Made by a program: the position numbers and the translations under genes
Part shown: piece by piece, positions 23,936-32,143 of the stretch
Layout of the letters: each line of letters starts with the position of its first letter
Position numbering within the stretch: the stretch's first letter is position 1
Origin: CBDBON01 sp965208395
Lineage (GTDB): Bacteria; Chloroflexota; Dehalococcoidia; Lucifugimonadales; CBDBON01
Length of the DNA stretch: 64,000 nt
Direction of reading: 5' to 3'
Assembly: GCA_965208395.1 (NCBI GenBank)
Contig: CBDBON010000001.1
Coordinates: 407,607-471,606, forward strand
Notes under the pieces: generated by a model
The model's input: the letters and a program-made list of their open reading frames with translations, nothing else
The model's database searches: none
Told to the model about the DNA's origin: nothing

Positions 23936-26113
23936 ATGACTCTAGCAAAGATCGGTTATGGAAAGATGTCGCTGCTGGCCGGCGCTCTGCTGGCGACGCT
24001 GCTCCTGGGGCTGACAGCCTGCGGAGGGGCGGATGAGCCCGAGCCGGCTGCTACGGACACGGCGGCGATCACCGCGGCCGTACAGGCCGCGATGGGCGGT
24101 ATGGAGTCGCAGGTCGCGGCAGCCGTTGCGGCCGCCGAGGCCGCGCAGGCCGCCGCCGAGCAGGCGGGACAGCAGGATGTGCCCGATCCGATCTCGCCTT
24201 CGCAGATACAGGCGATGATCGAGGCAGCCGTCTCGGCCGCCGCGCCGGAGACGGCCTCGCCCCAAGAGATACAGGCGATGGTCCAGTCTGCGGTGCAGGC
24301 CTCCGTCACGCCCGGCGCGACCAAGGAGGAGATCGAGGCCCTGGTCAGCCAGGCGGTCTCAGAGTCGGCGGCTTCGATACAGCCTGGCGTCTCCGCCAGC
24401 GAGGTACAGGCGGCAGTCTCCGAGGCCGTAAAGCAGGCGTCGGAAGCTGCAGCCATGGCAGCGACCGAGGCTGCAACAGAGGCTGCAGCCGCGGCAGCGG
24501 CGGCGGCGGCGGCCGGAGCAGCCGCGGGCGCCGGAGTCGGTGAGGAGAAGGTGTTGCGGATATCCAGCAACGCCGCTCCCCCGAACTTCAACCCCCTGAT
24601 CGCGGTCAGCCGGACGCAGGGTTGGGTGTTCAACCATATCTACTCGTCCCTGACGATGGCCGATCCAATCGGTCAGAAGATGTCGCCGGACCTGGCGGAG
24701 CGCTGGGATACGGCCATGGACGGCCTATCGACGACCTTCCATCTGCGCAAGAACGCGCTGTGGCATGACGGGACTCCCGTGACGGCGCACGACGTCGCTT
24801 GGACGTACCACATGTACCTGAACGGTGAGACAGGATCGAAGCGCACGGGCGCTCTCTCCCTGATCAAGGGCGCCGAGGCGTACACCTCCGGCGAGGCCGA
24901 TACGGTTGAGGGGATCGTCGTGCTCGACGACCATACGATCCGCTTCGACCAGGCGTTCCCCAACATCCTGTTCCTGCAGCAGACCACATATCCGATCCTG
25001 CCGAAGCACGTCCTCGGCGACGTTCCGGCGGCGGAGCTGGCGAACGAGAAGTTCTTCTTCGACTCTCCACTGGGTTCGGGTCCCTTCAGGTTCGTCAACT
25101 ACGTTCCCGACCAGCGGATAGAGTTCGAGGCGAACGACGACTACTACTTCGGGCGGCCGAACATCGATCGTGAGATCCTCTCGATCATCAAGTCTCCCGA
25201 CGCCGTCCAGATAGCGCTCCAGCGCGGCGAGATCCACATGCCGATCTTCGACGGCGGTGAGAACGCGTCGACCGAGCAGTTCCAGGCCTTCATCCAGGAC
25301 CCGCGGTTCAGGGTGGCGGCCAGCAGAGGCACTACTCTGATCTCCTACGCCTTCAACTCCAGGAACGACTATCTGAACAACGACAAGATGCGCCAGGCGT
25401 TCCTGCACGCGATGGACCGCCAGAAGCTGATCGACACCTTCGCCCAGGGGAACGGGCTGATATTCAACTCCTTCCTGGTCCACGACTGGTACCAGCAGCC
25501 CGACTGGTCGGACAGGTATCCGTACGATCCCGACAAGGCCAGACAGCTAATCGCGGAGTCGGGCTGGGACACCGACAGGGAGATCGGCGTAACCATCATC
25601 ACGGTAACGAGCGAAGAGGCCAGGGCGATGCTGGCGGCGGAGCAGCAGATGCTGGCCGAGGTCGGCATCAAGATAAAGTTCCACGAGGTGGAGCTCTCCC
25701 TCTGGGTCGAGACCTTCTACGAGACGTACGAGTGGGAGCTGATCCGCGTCACCTTCGGCGTATTCCCAGACCCGGACGGCTTCCTCAGCTTCCACTTGAG
25801 GTCGGGCTCCAGAAACGCGATGGGCTACGCCAACCCGGTGTTGGATCAGAAGATAGACACCGGCAAGCGTTCCATCAGTGTGGAAGAGCGGGCGATGATC
25901 TACCAGGAGATCAACGAGGAGATGCTCACAACTCTCCCGCTGGCGCCCGTGCACCTGCTGAACCAGTGGTGGATCATTGACAAGAACTTCAGTATCCCCT
26001 ACTTCGATATGCTGCCGGAGGCGACCAACTTCGCTACGGTGCCGATAGGCCCCGGGTACCTGAACCACTCGGACTGGCAGAAGTACCACATAGAGCAGTG
26101 GGACGTCGAATAG
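23936..26113 (+). CDS. ABC transporter substrate-binding lipoprotein (SBP_bac_5) with Ala-rich stalk
   Basis: A 725-aa extracytoplasmic binding protein of the oligopeptide/nickel family. A lipoprotein signal with lipobox LTAC is at about residues 26-29. Residues 40-200 are an alanine/glutamine-rich region of repeated helical units such as PSQIQAMIEAAV and PQEIQAMVQSAV, ending in a run of Ala; this is unusual and probably a coiled-coil or helical stalk. The binding domain starts at about residue 205 (VLRISSNAAPPNFNPL) and shows PDLAERWDTAMDG, LRKNALWHDGTPVTAHDVAW and GSGPFRFVNY. It feeds the two permeases downstream; its position before amine and amino acid enzymes suggests a peptide or amine substrate. 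Confidence 0.92.
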   Translation: MTLAKIGYGKMSLLAGALLATLLLGLTACGGADEPEPAATDTAAITAAVQAAMGGMESQVAAAVAAAEAAQAAAEQAGQQDVPDPISPSQIQAMIEAAVSAAAPETASPQEIQAMVQSAVQASVTPGATKEEIEALVSQAVSESAASIQPGVSASEVQAAVSEAVKQASEAAAMAATEAATEAAAAAAAAAAAGAAAGAGVGEEKVLRISSNAAPPNFNPLIAVSRTQGWVFNHIYSSLTMADPIGQKMSPDLAERWDTAMDGLSTTFHLRKNALWHDGTPVTAHDVAWTYHMYLNGETGSKRTGALSLIKGAEAYTSGEADTVEGIVVLDDHTIRFDQAFPNILFLQQTTYPILPKHVLGDVPAAELANEKFFFDSPLGSGPFRFVNYVPDQRIEFEANDDYYFGRPNIDREILSIIKSPDAVQIALQRGEIHMPIFDGGENASTEQFQAFIQDPRFRVAASRGTTLISYAFNSRNDYLNNDKMRQAFLHAMDRQKLIDTFAQGNGLIFNSFLVHDWYQQPDWSDRYPYDPDKARQLIAESGWDTDREIGVTIITVTSEEARAMLAAEQQMLAEVGIKIKFHEVELSLWVETFYETYEWELIRVTFGVFPDPDGFLSFHLRSGSRNAMGYANPVLDQKIDTGKRSISVEERAMIYQEINEEMLTTLPLAPVHLLNQWWIIDKNFSIPYFDMLPEATNFATVPIGPGYLNHSDWQKYHIEQWDVE

Positions 26114-26159
26114 CCGACAGCCCGAACGGCAACCGCCGCGCAGCACCATAGGTTCCGAT

Positions 26160-26211
26160 GAGCTTGGCGGGACACTCTACCGGCACAGAGGTCAGGGTTC
26201 CCGCCAAGCTC
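26160..26211 (+). terminator. Intercistronic hairpin after the binding-protein gene
   Basis: GAGCTTGGCGGGA (26160-26172) and TCCCGCCAAGCTC (26199-26211) form a perfect 13-bp stem with a 26-nt loop. There is no T-run, so it is more likely an attenuating or mRNA-stabilising structure that makes the binding protein more abundant than the permeases. Confidence 0.5.
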
Positions 26212-26278
26212 TTGTAGCAATCAAAATCCTCTGTCTTCGAGGTAACGGCAGCCTAATCAGCGTCAACGAGCTCATCTC

Positions 26279-27253
26279 TTGGGACCATATCTCCTACGGC
26301 GTCTGAGCCTCTTCGTACCCATGCTGCTGGGCATCACGGTGATAACCTTCGCCGTCGCGAACCTGGCCCCGGGCGACCCCCTATCCGCCCTCATCAGTCC
26401 GGAGGACCAGCTCAGGGAGCAGGACCTGGAGCGGATGCGCGCGGCGATGGGGCTGGACAGGCCCGCGCCGGTGCGGTACGTCGTCTGGGTCAAGGAGTTG
26501 GTTCAGGGCAACTTCGGCTTCTCCTACTTCACCAAGCAACCCGTACTCGACCGGATCATTCCGCGCCTGGGGCCGACCATCGAGCTCACGGGAGTCGCGC
26601 TCGTCATATCCCTTATCGTGGGCGTCGGATTCGGCGTCATCTCGGCACTGCGTCAATACAGCTTCTGGGACTACGGCCTGAGCGTGCTCTCGCTGATCGG
26701 ACTGTCGATTCCCACCTTCTTCTTTGGACTGGTGGCGCTGCTCGTGTTCGGGTTGATATGGCCCGTACTTCCCGTCTTCGGAATGTCCAGCGGAGAGCCC
26801 GACCTGTCCCTGATGGGCAAGATCGGCGATAACCTCAGCCATACGATACTTCCCGCCGCCGTCCTGTCGATCGACCTGGTCGCCACTAACACGCGCTATG
26901 CCCGCACCGCCATGCTGGAGGTGCTGGGGGCGGACTACATCAGGACGGCGCGCGCCAAAGGGCTCTCGAACTGGGTGGTGTTTGGCCGGCACGCCTTCAG
27001 AAACGCCCTGCTCCCGATCATCACAATCACGAGTCTCAGGCTGCCGCTTCTCCTGGGTGGAGCAGTCGTAATCGAGGTCGTATTCTCATGGCCGGGACTG
27101 GGCCAGCTCTCCGTCGACGCCATCCACCAGCGGGACTACCCGGTGCTGATGGCTCTGACTCTGTTCCTGTCGACCCTGGTGTTGTTGTCGAACCTGATGG
27201 CGGACGTTCTCTACGCCTACGCGGATCCCAGGATCCGCTACGGCGACGTATAG
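26279..27253 (+). CDS. ABC transporter permease (DppB type)
   Basis: A 324-aa inner-membrane permease with about six TM segments. The N-terminus YLLRRLSLFVPMLLGITVITF and the segment PGDPL are typical of DppB/OppB. The EAA loop that contacts an ATPase is LEVLGADYIRTARAKGLSNWVVFGRHAFRNALLP. The start codon appears to be TTG (26279) with a weak ribosome-binding site, in line with lower expression than the binding protein. It is followed 36 bp later by the second permease. Confidence 0.9.
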   Translation: MGPYLLRRLSLFVPMLLGITVITFAVANLAPGDPLSALISPEDQLREQDLERMRAAMGLDRPAPVRYVVWVKELVQGNFGFSYFTKQPVLDRIIPRLGPTIELTGVALVISLIVGVGFGVISALRQYSFWDYGLSVLSLIGLSIPTFFFGLVALLVFGLIWPVLPVFGMSSGEPDLSLMGKIGDNLSHTILPAAVLSIDLVATNTRYARTAMLEVLGADYIRTARAKGLSNWVVFGRHAFRNALLPIITITSLRLPLLLGGAVVIEVVFSWPGLGQLSVDAIHQRDYPVLMALTLFLSTLVLLSNLMADVLYAYADPRIRYGDV

Positions 27254-27289
27254 GCCCGGTGAAACGGAGGACTCCGAGGACGGATAGGC

Positions 27290-28180
27290 ATGGCTATCGA
27301 TCTGGCTAGAGACGGCGTTGACGAGATAACGAGACGGTCCGGCAGGGGGCTGTGGAGCAGGTTCCGCCGGCACAAGCTGTCCCTGGTCGGAATCGGGATA
27401 CTGGCGGTGTTCGCGTTCGGGTCGATCTTCGCTCCGTGGATCTCCTTTCACGACCAGAACTACGTCAATCTGGACAACATCAAGGGGCCGCCGACGCTCA
27501 TCCACTACCTTGGAACCGACTCAGCCGGCCGCGACGTTTGGGCCAGGCTTCTGTTCGGGTCGAGAATCACACTCGTAATCGCCGCCTGCGCGCTGATTAT
27601 CGGCGTCACGATAGGGTCGTTGATCGGGCTCGTCTCGGGCTACTTCGGGGGATGGGTAGACAACCTGCTGATGCGTTTCACCGAGCTGGTGATGACCTTT
27701 CCGGCTCTGTTCGCGCTTATCATCCTGGTCTCGATCCTCGGCGGCAGCGTATTCAACATCATGTGGATAATCGGCATCCTGGGCTGGACAGGCGTGGCTC
27801 GCCTGGTGCGAGGACAGGTGCTCGCCATACGCGAGATGGACTACGTCCAAGCGGCGGAGGCGCTCGGCGCGACCGACACCCGTATCCTGGTGAACCACAT
27901 CCTGCCGGCGACGCTCCCTTACGTCGCCGTCGCCGCCACGCTGGGGCTGGCCAGCGCCATCCTTATCGAAGCGGCTCTCAACTTCCTCGGTCTCGGGGTA
28001 CAGATACCGACTCCCACGTGGGGGAATATGATGACGGCGGCCCAGTCGATACACGTCATTCAGAACGAGCCCTGGCTCTGGATACCCCCAGGACTCGCGA
28101 TCGCCCTGACCGTTCTCGCGGTCAACTTCGTCGGCGACGGGCTGAGAGACGCCCTCGATCCCAGAATTCAGATCGAGTGA
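27290..28180 (+). CDS. ABC transporter permease (DppC type)
   Basis: A 296-aa inner-membrane permease of the DppC/OppC type, partner of the preceding gene. The N-terminal RFRRHKLSLVGIGILAVFAF segment and HYLGTDSAGRDVWARLLFGSRITL are family signatures; the EAA loop is AAEALGATDTRILVNHILPATLP. Its stop is directly before the dehydrogenase gene. No ATP-binding gene follows, so the pair must borrow an ATPase encoded elsewhere. Confidence 0.92.
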   Translation: MAIDLARDGVDEITRRSGRGLWSRFRRHKLSLVGIGILAVFAFGSIFAPWISFHDQNYVNLDNIKGPPTLIHYLGTDSAGRDVWARLLFGSRITLVIAACALIIGVTIGSLIGLVSGYFGGWVDNLLMRFTELVMTFPALFALIILVSILGGSVFNIMWIIGILGWTGVARLVRGQVLAIREMDYVQAAEALGATDTRILVNHILPATLPYVAVAATLGLASAILIEAALNFLGLGVQIPTPTWGNMMTAAQSIHVIQNEPWLWIPPGLAIALTVLAVNFVGDGLRDALDPRIQIE

Positions 28181-28184
28181 GGGA

Positions 28185-29201
28185 GTGAGTGTGAGAACTG
28201 CACTCATCCGGAAGCCGTACGAGGTCGTAATCCAGGAGGCCGAGACTCCCGAGCCGGAGCCGGGGCAGATTCTCATACGCACTACGGTATCCGGCATCAG
28301 CGCCGGGACGGAGATGAACCTCTACAAGGGGACCAATCCGGACCTGGTGAGGCGACGGTGGGGCGAGAGATTCGTATATCCGATGGTCCCCGGATACCAG
28401 GGCGTCGGAGTCGTCGTCCAACGCGCTCCCGACGTCACCGAGTTCGAGATCGGCGACCGGGTGGTTACCAACGGCAGCCACGCGGACTATGCCGTCGTCG
28501 AATCACGAAACGCGATGAGGCTGCCGGACGCCCTGAGCGACGAGACAGCCTCGCTGATGGCCGTCGCTCGCATCGCGATGCACGGCGTCCGCAGGGGGCG
28601 GGTCCAGTACGGGGACAGAGTGGCTGTCGTCGGCATGGGATTGATGGGCCAGTTGGCGATCCAGCACGCCAGGCTCGCGGGGGCGGCCACGACCATCGCC
28701 GTCGACCCGGACAGGTGGCGTCTCGACATGGCCGGACGGCTTGGGGCCGATCACCTGATCGATCCGCAATCCGAGGATGCGCGCGAGCGGATAGAGGAGT
28801 ACACTGAGGGCGGCGCGGACGTCGTGCTGGAGACCGCCGGCGTCTCCTCCGCCGTGCCGGTCGCCCTTTCTCTGGCTCGCTACGGCGCGCGGGTGGTGAT
28901 CGTCGGATGGCACATACAACCGATATCGATCGATCTCGCCGAGGACCTCCTGTACAAGGAGCTGGATCTCCTGCCGTCCCGGGCCGGAGGCCTGGAAGGA
29001 GACCTGCCGCCCCATATCCTGAGATGGAACAGGAGACGGAACACGGAGGTGATCGTTCAGCATCTGCTTAAGGGGAGGCTGTCGGTCGATGGGTTGGTCA
29101 CTCACGTGATCCCCGCAGGGGAGGTGAAGGGGGCCTACGAGATGATACTGAACAGGTCCGAGCCGTCGCTGCACGTGGCGCTCGACTGGAGGGCCGCGTG
29201 A
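28185..29201 (+). CDS. MDR-family zinc-type alcohol dehydrogenase-like protein
   Basis: A 338-aa medium-chain dehydrogenase/reductase. It has the GroES-like N-terminal domain with SGISAGTEM in place of the usual catalytic-zinc Cys segment, then PGYQGVGVV and GDRVVTNGSHADYAVV. The NAD(P) fold is marked by VAVVGMGLMGQLAIQHARLAG. The SGISAGTE form is characteristic of a subgroup related to BchC-like and sugar-type dehydrogenases. GTG at 28185 or, better spaced from GAGGGAG, GTG at 28191 could be the start. It is 4 bp after the permease, clearly in the same operon. Confidence 0.85.
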   Translation: MSVRTALIRKPYEVVIQEAETPEPEPGQILIRTTVSGISAGTEMNLYKGTNPDLVRRRWGERFVYPMVPGYQGVGVVVQRAPDVTEFEIGDRVVTNGSHADYAVVESRNAMRLPDALSDETASLMAVARIAMHGVRRGRVQYGDRVAVVGMGLMGQLAIQHARLAGAATTIAVDPDRWRLDMAGRLGADHLIDPQSEDARERIEEYTEGGADVVLETAGVSSAVPVALSLARYGARVVIVGWHIQPISIDLAEDLLYKELDLLPSRAGGLEGDLPPHILRWNRRRNTEVIVQHLLKGRLSVDGLVTHVIPAGEVKGAYEMILNRSEPSLHVALDWRAA

Positions 29202-29226
29202 CGACTGCTCGCGTGCGGGGAGGGTC

Positions 29227-30270
29227 GTGACAGCCATGCAAGCTAGATACAGGGCCGGCGTCATCGGCTGCGGCGTCGTGGGGAGCTTCATCGAGGATAC
29301 GATGCGGGCGGCGGGTCGCTTCGGGCTTCCCAACGGCCACGCCTCATGCTACGCCGCTATGCATGAGATGGAGCTTGCCGGCGGCGCGGACATCGACGCG
29401 GGACGCCGCGAGGCGTTTTCGAAGAGGTGGGATCTGCCCCCGGAGCGCGTCTACGAAGAGTACCGGGACCTCCTACAGACCGAGGCTCTGTACATCGTCA
29501 GCATCTCGACGCCCTCTCCGCATCATACGGAGCCGGCGCTGGCGGCGGTCGAGGCGGGAGTCAAGGCGATCTTCCTGGAGAAGCCGATAGCCAGCAACAT
29601 CGGCGACGGAAGGCGCGTGATCGAGGCGTGCGAGAGGGCCGGCATTGCGCTGGCAATCAACCACACGCGCCGGGGCGACTACGCCTACCGGCGGGCCAAG
29701 GAGCTGATCGACGACGGCGCGCTGGGCGAGCTGCACACGATGATCGCCCACTTCGGCGGCGGGCTCATGTTCATAGGATCGCACGGCTTCGATACGCTCA
29801 ACTACTTCGTGGATGACTGCCCCGTGGCATGGATGACCGGACACCTGGACGACGATCCGGGGTTCGATCCCGGAGGAAACGCCTACGTCGTATACGACAA
29901 CGGAGTCCGGGCGTTCGTGAACGGGACCAGAGGCCACGCGCTGGGGTTCCGTATGCACCTGGTGGGCACGAGGGGCGAGATCGTGATAGGGAACCACGAC
30001 CTTCAGCTCTGGCGCGCGAATCCGGAGAGCGGGTCCCGAGAGCTTGTCATGCACCCCTTTCCCCAAGTCTACAAAGCGGTGTCCCCCATGGTCGAGCTGA
30101 TTAGGGAGCTAATCGAGACTTCGTGGGGAGGCCCGCCTCCGATCTCCAGCGGTCCGACCGCTATCGAAGCCGTGCGGCAGGTGGTTGGGCTCCACATGTC
30201 ATCGCAGAACGGCTCCCAGAAGATCACCATGGCGGAGCTGGACGAAGACTTCGACATCCCATCGCAGTAG
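29227..30270 (+). CDS. Gfo/Idh/MocA-family oxidoreductase
   Basis: A 347-aa NAD(P)-dependent oxidoreductase. The Rossmann segment AGVIGCGVVGSFIED is at the N-terminus, and the family signature EKPIASN contains the conserved Lys-Pro. The C-terminal alpha/beta domain includes MIAHFGGGLMFIGSHGFDTLNYF, where the His of GSHGFD is at the usual catalytic place. Relatives act on sugars, inositols or other cyclic alcohols. The start may be GTG 29227 or ATG 29236; a GGGAGG site is close to both. It sits in the catabolic operon. Confidence 0.85.
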   Translation: MTAMQARYRAGVIGCGVVGSFIEDTMRAAGRFGLPNGHASCYAAMHEMELAGGADIDAGRREAFSKRWDLPPERVYEEYRDLLQTEALYIVSISTPSPHHTEPALAAVEAGVKAIFLEKPIASNIGDGRRVIEACERAGIALAINHTRRGDYAYRRAKELIDDGALGELHTMIAHFGGGLMFIGSHGFDTLNYFVDDCPVAWMTGHLDDDPGFDPGGNAYVVYDNGVRAFVNGTRGHALGFRMHLVGTRGEIVIGNHDLQLWRANPESGSRELVMHPFPQVYKAVSPMVELIRELIETSWGGPPPISSGPTAIEAVRQVVGLHMSSQNGSQKITMAELDEDFDIPSQ

Positions 30271-30292
30271 CAGACGGGAAGGGGGTAGAGAG

Positions 30293-31270
30293 ATGTCTTC
30301 AGAGGTAATGACGGTCACGGGGCCCATCAAGGCCGATCAGCTGGGCTTCACCCTGATTCACGAGCACATCTTCCTGGACCTGATGAGGGACACCTGGGAC
30401 GGAAAGGGCTATCTCAACGATCCTGAGATCGCGGAGATCGAGCTGAAGCGATACAAGGACGCGGGCGGGGTGACGCTGGTCGACCAGACGACCGGCGGCC
30501 TGAGAGAGAACGACCAGAATCTGCTCTTCGACGATGACCTGAATCACATCAAGCATGCCGTCGCCGTCAGAGAGATGTCGAAGAAGACTGGGCTCAACGT
30601 CGTGCTCGGCTCAGGCTGGTACCGGGAGACCTACTATGAGCCGCGTCTGTGGCGGATGAGGACGGACGAGATAGCCGAGGAGATGGTCACGGACCTGACG
30701 GAGGGGATCGACGGGACCGACGTGCGCGCCGGGATCATCGGCGAGATAGGCGCTCACTTCAACTGGCTCTCGGCCATCGAAGAGCGGGTGCTGCGCGCCG
30801 CCGCCCGGGCTCAGCTCAAGACAGGCGTCGGCCTCACCACCCACGCGACGCGGGGCCCCCAGGGCCTCGAACAGCTGGACGTGCTCCAGCAGGAGGGGGT
30901 CGACCCGCGGCGAGTGGCCATAGGACACTCCGGAGGCTTTCCGATACACAACTACCACAGGCGGATCGCCGAGCGCGGCGCCTACATCTCCTTCGACCGC
31001 ATGGGTAACGCGGCCGACGCCAACGAGTTCGACAAGGGGCGTACGCTCAGGCTGATAAAGACGCTCATCGACGAGGGCTATACGGAGAACGTCCTATTCT
31101 CCCATGACGTCTGCTACAGGACGGACTACGCGATGTACGGCGGAAGCGGGTACGACTTCCTGTCCGTCCACGGCTTCGCCATGCTCAGCGAGGAGATAGG
31201 CCTGACCGAAGAGCAGTTCCAGACGATTATGATCGACAACCCGCGCCGGCTGATGACCGGGGAGGCCTGA
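30293..31270 (+). CDS. Phosphotriesterase-family amidohydrolase
   Basis: A 325-aa TIM-barrel metallohydrolase of the phosphotriesterase family. The first metal ligands are in LIHEHIF (HxH). The strand that usually carries a carbamylated lysine reads AGIIGEIG, so Glu is at the bridging position, as reported for the E. coli phosphotriesterase homology protein. GHSGGFP and SHDVCYRTDY provide the later His and Asp ligands. Many members are lactonases rather than phosphotriesterases, so a lactone intermediate is a reasonable guess. The ATG at 30293 follows GGGGGTAGAG; an upstream in-frame extension overlaps the previous gene and is discounted. Confidence 0.85.
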   Translation: MSSEVMTVTGPIKADQLGFTLIHEHIFLDLMRDTWDGKGYLNDPEIAEIELKRYKDAGGVTLVDQTTGGLRENDQNLLFDDDLNHIKHAVAVREMSKKTGLNVVLGSGWYRETYYEPRLWRMRTDEIAEEMVTDLTEGIDGTDVRAGIIGEIGAHFNWLSAIEERVLRAAARAQLKTGVGLTTHATRGPQGLEQLDVLQQEGVDPRRVAIGHSGGFPIHNYHRRIAERGAYISFDRMGNAADANEFDKGRTLRLIKTLIDEGYTENVLFSHDVCYRTDYAMYGGSGYDFLSVHGFAMLSEEIGLTEEQFQTIMIDNPRRLMTGEA

Positions 31271-31322
31271 GCGTATCGCTATATGATAACGCTGACATGG
31301 ACCGATCAAAGAGGAGGTCTTC

Positions 31323-32096
31323 ATGGGTAATCGAGCTCATCAGAAGTCTGTGATAGTCACCGGTGGGAGCAAGGGGATAGGCCGGGGCATCGCCAGGGTC
31401 TTCGCCTGCGAAGGCGCGAAGGTGCTCCTCGTCGGCCGCCAGTCCGACGCCGGAGAGCAGGCGGCCCGTGAGATCGTCGACGGCGGCGGATCGGCCTCCT
31501 TCTTGCGGGCGGACGTCAGCGACCCGGGCGACGTCCAGGCGATGGTCGAGGCCGCGGTCGACCGCCACGGCGGGATAGACGTCCTGTGTAGCAACGCCGG
31601 CGTATTTCCGTCCGCGCGGCTCGACGAGATGACCGAGGAGGAGTGGGACACGGTCAACTCTATAAACCTGAAGGGCACCTTCCTGACGGTCAAGGCGTGC
31701 CTGCCGGAGCTGAAGCGGTCGGGCGCCGGGAGGGTCCTCCTCACGTCGTCCATAACGGGTCCGATCACCGGATTTCCGGGCTGGGCCCACTATGGAGCGA
31801 CCAAGGCGGGGATGCTTGGATTCATGCGCACGGCTGCGATAGAGTTCGCGCAGCACGACATCACGATAAACGCCGTGATGCCGGGGAACATCATGACCGA
31901 GGGACTCGACGACGTGGGCGAGGAGTACCTGGCGACGATGACCCGGTCCATACCGATGGGCAGACTCGGAGAGTCGGAGGACATCGGTTACGCGATGCTC
32001 TTCCTGGCATCCGACGAGGCGAAGTACATCACGGGCCAGACCCTCGTCGTCGACGGAGGGCAGACCCTCCCGGAGTCGATCGAAGCAGTATCCTGA
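31323..32096 (+). CDS. SDR-family dehydrogenase (FabG-like)
   Basis: A 257-aa classical short-chain dehydrogenase. Cofactor motif TGGSKGIGRG, CSNAG, catalytic LLTSSITG with Ser, and YGATK with Tyr and Lys are all intact, unlike the SDR at 12396-13187. It ends GQTLVVDGGQTL. The ATG is preceded by GAGGAGG. The substrate is not defined; in this cluster it probably oxidises a hydroxyl intermediate of the amine or sugar-like substrate. Confidence 0.9.
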   Translation: MGNRAHQKSVIVTGGSKGIGRGIARVFACEGAKVLLVGRQSDAGEQAAREIVDGGGSASFLRADVSDPGDVQAMVEAAVDRHGGIDVLCSNAGVFPSARLDEMTEEEWDTVNSINLKGTFLTVKACLPELKRSGAGRVLLTSSITGPITGFPGWAHYGATKAGMLGFMRTAAIEFAQHDITINAVMPGNIMTEGLDDVGEEYLATMTRSIPMGRLGESEDIGYAMLFLASDEAKYITGQTLVVDGGQTLPESIEAVS

Positions 32097-32143
32097 CAGA
32101 CCACTTCACCGACCGGGCCGTAGACACGAGAGGAGGAGCTGCG

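Noticed and set aside
31643..32143. N-terminal extension of the amine oxidase frame.
   Set aside because: It overlaps the SDR gene in another frame, and ATG 32144 has a strong ribosome-binding site and a family-length product.
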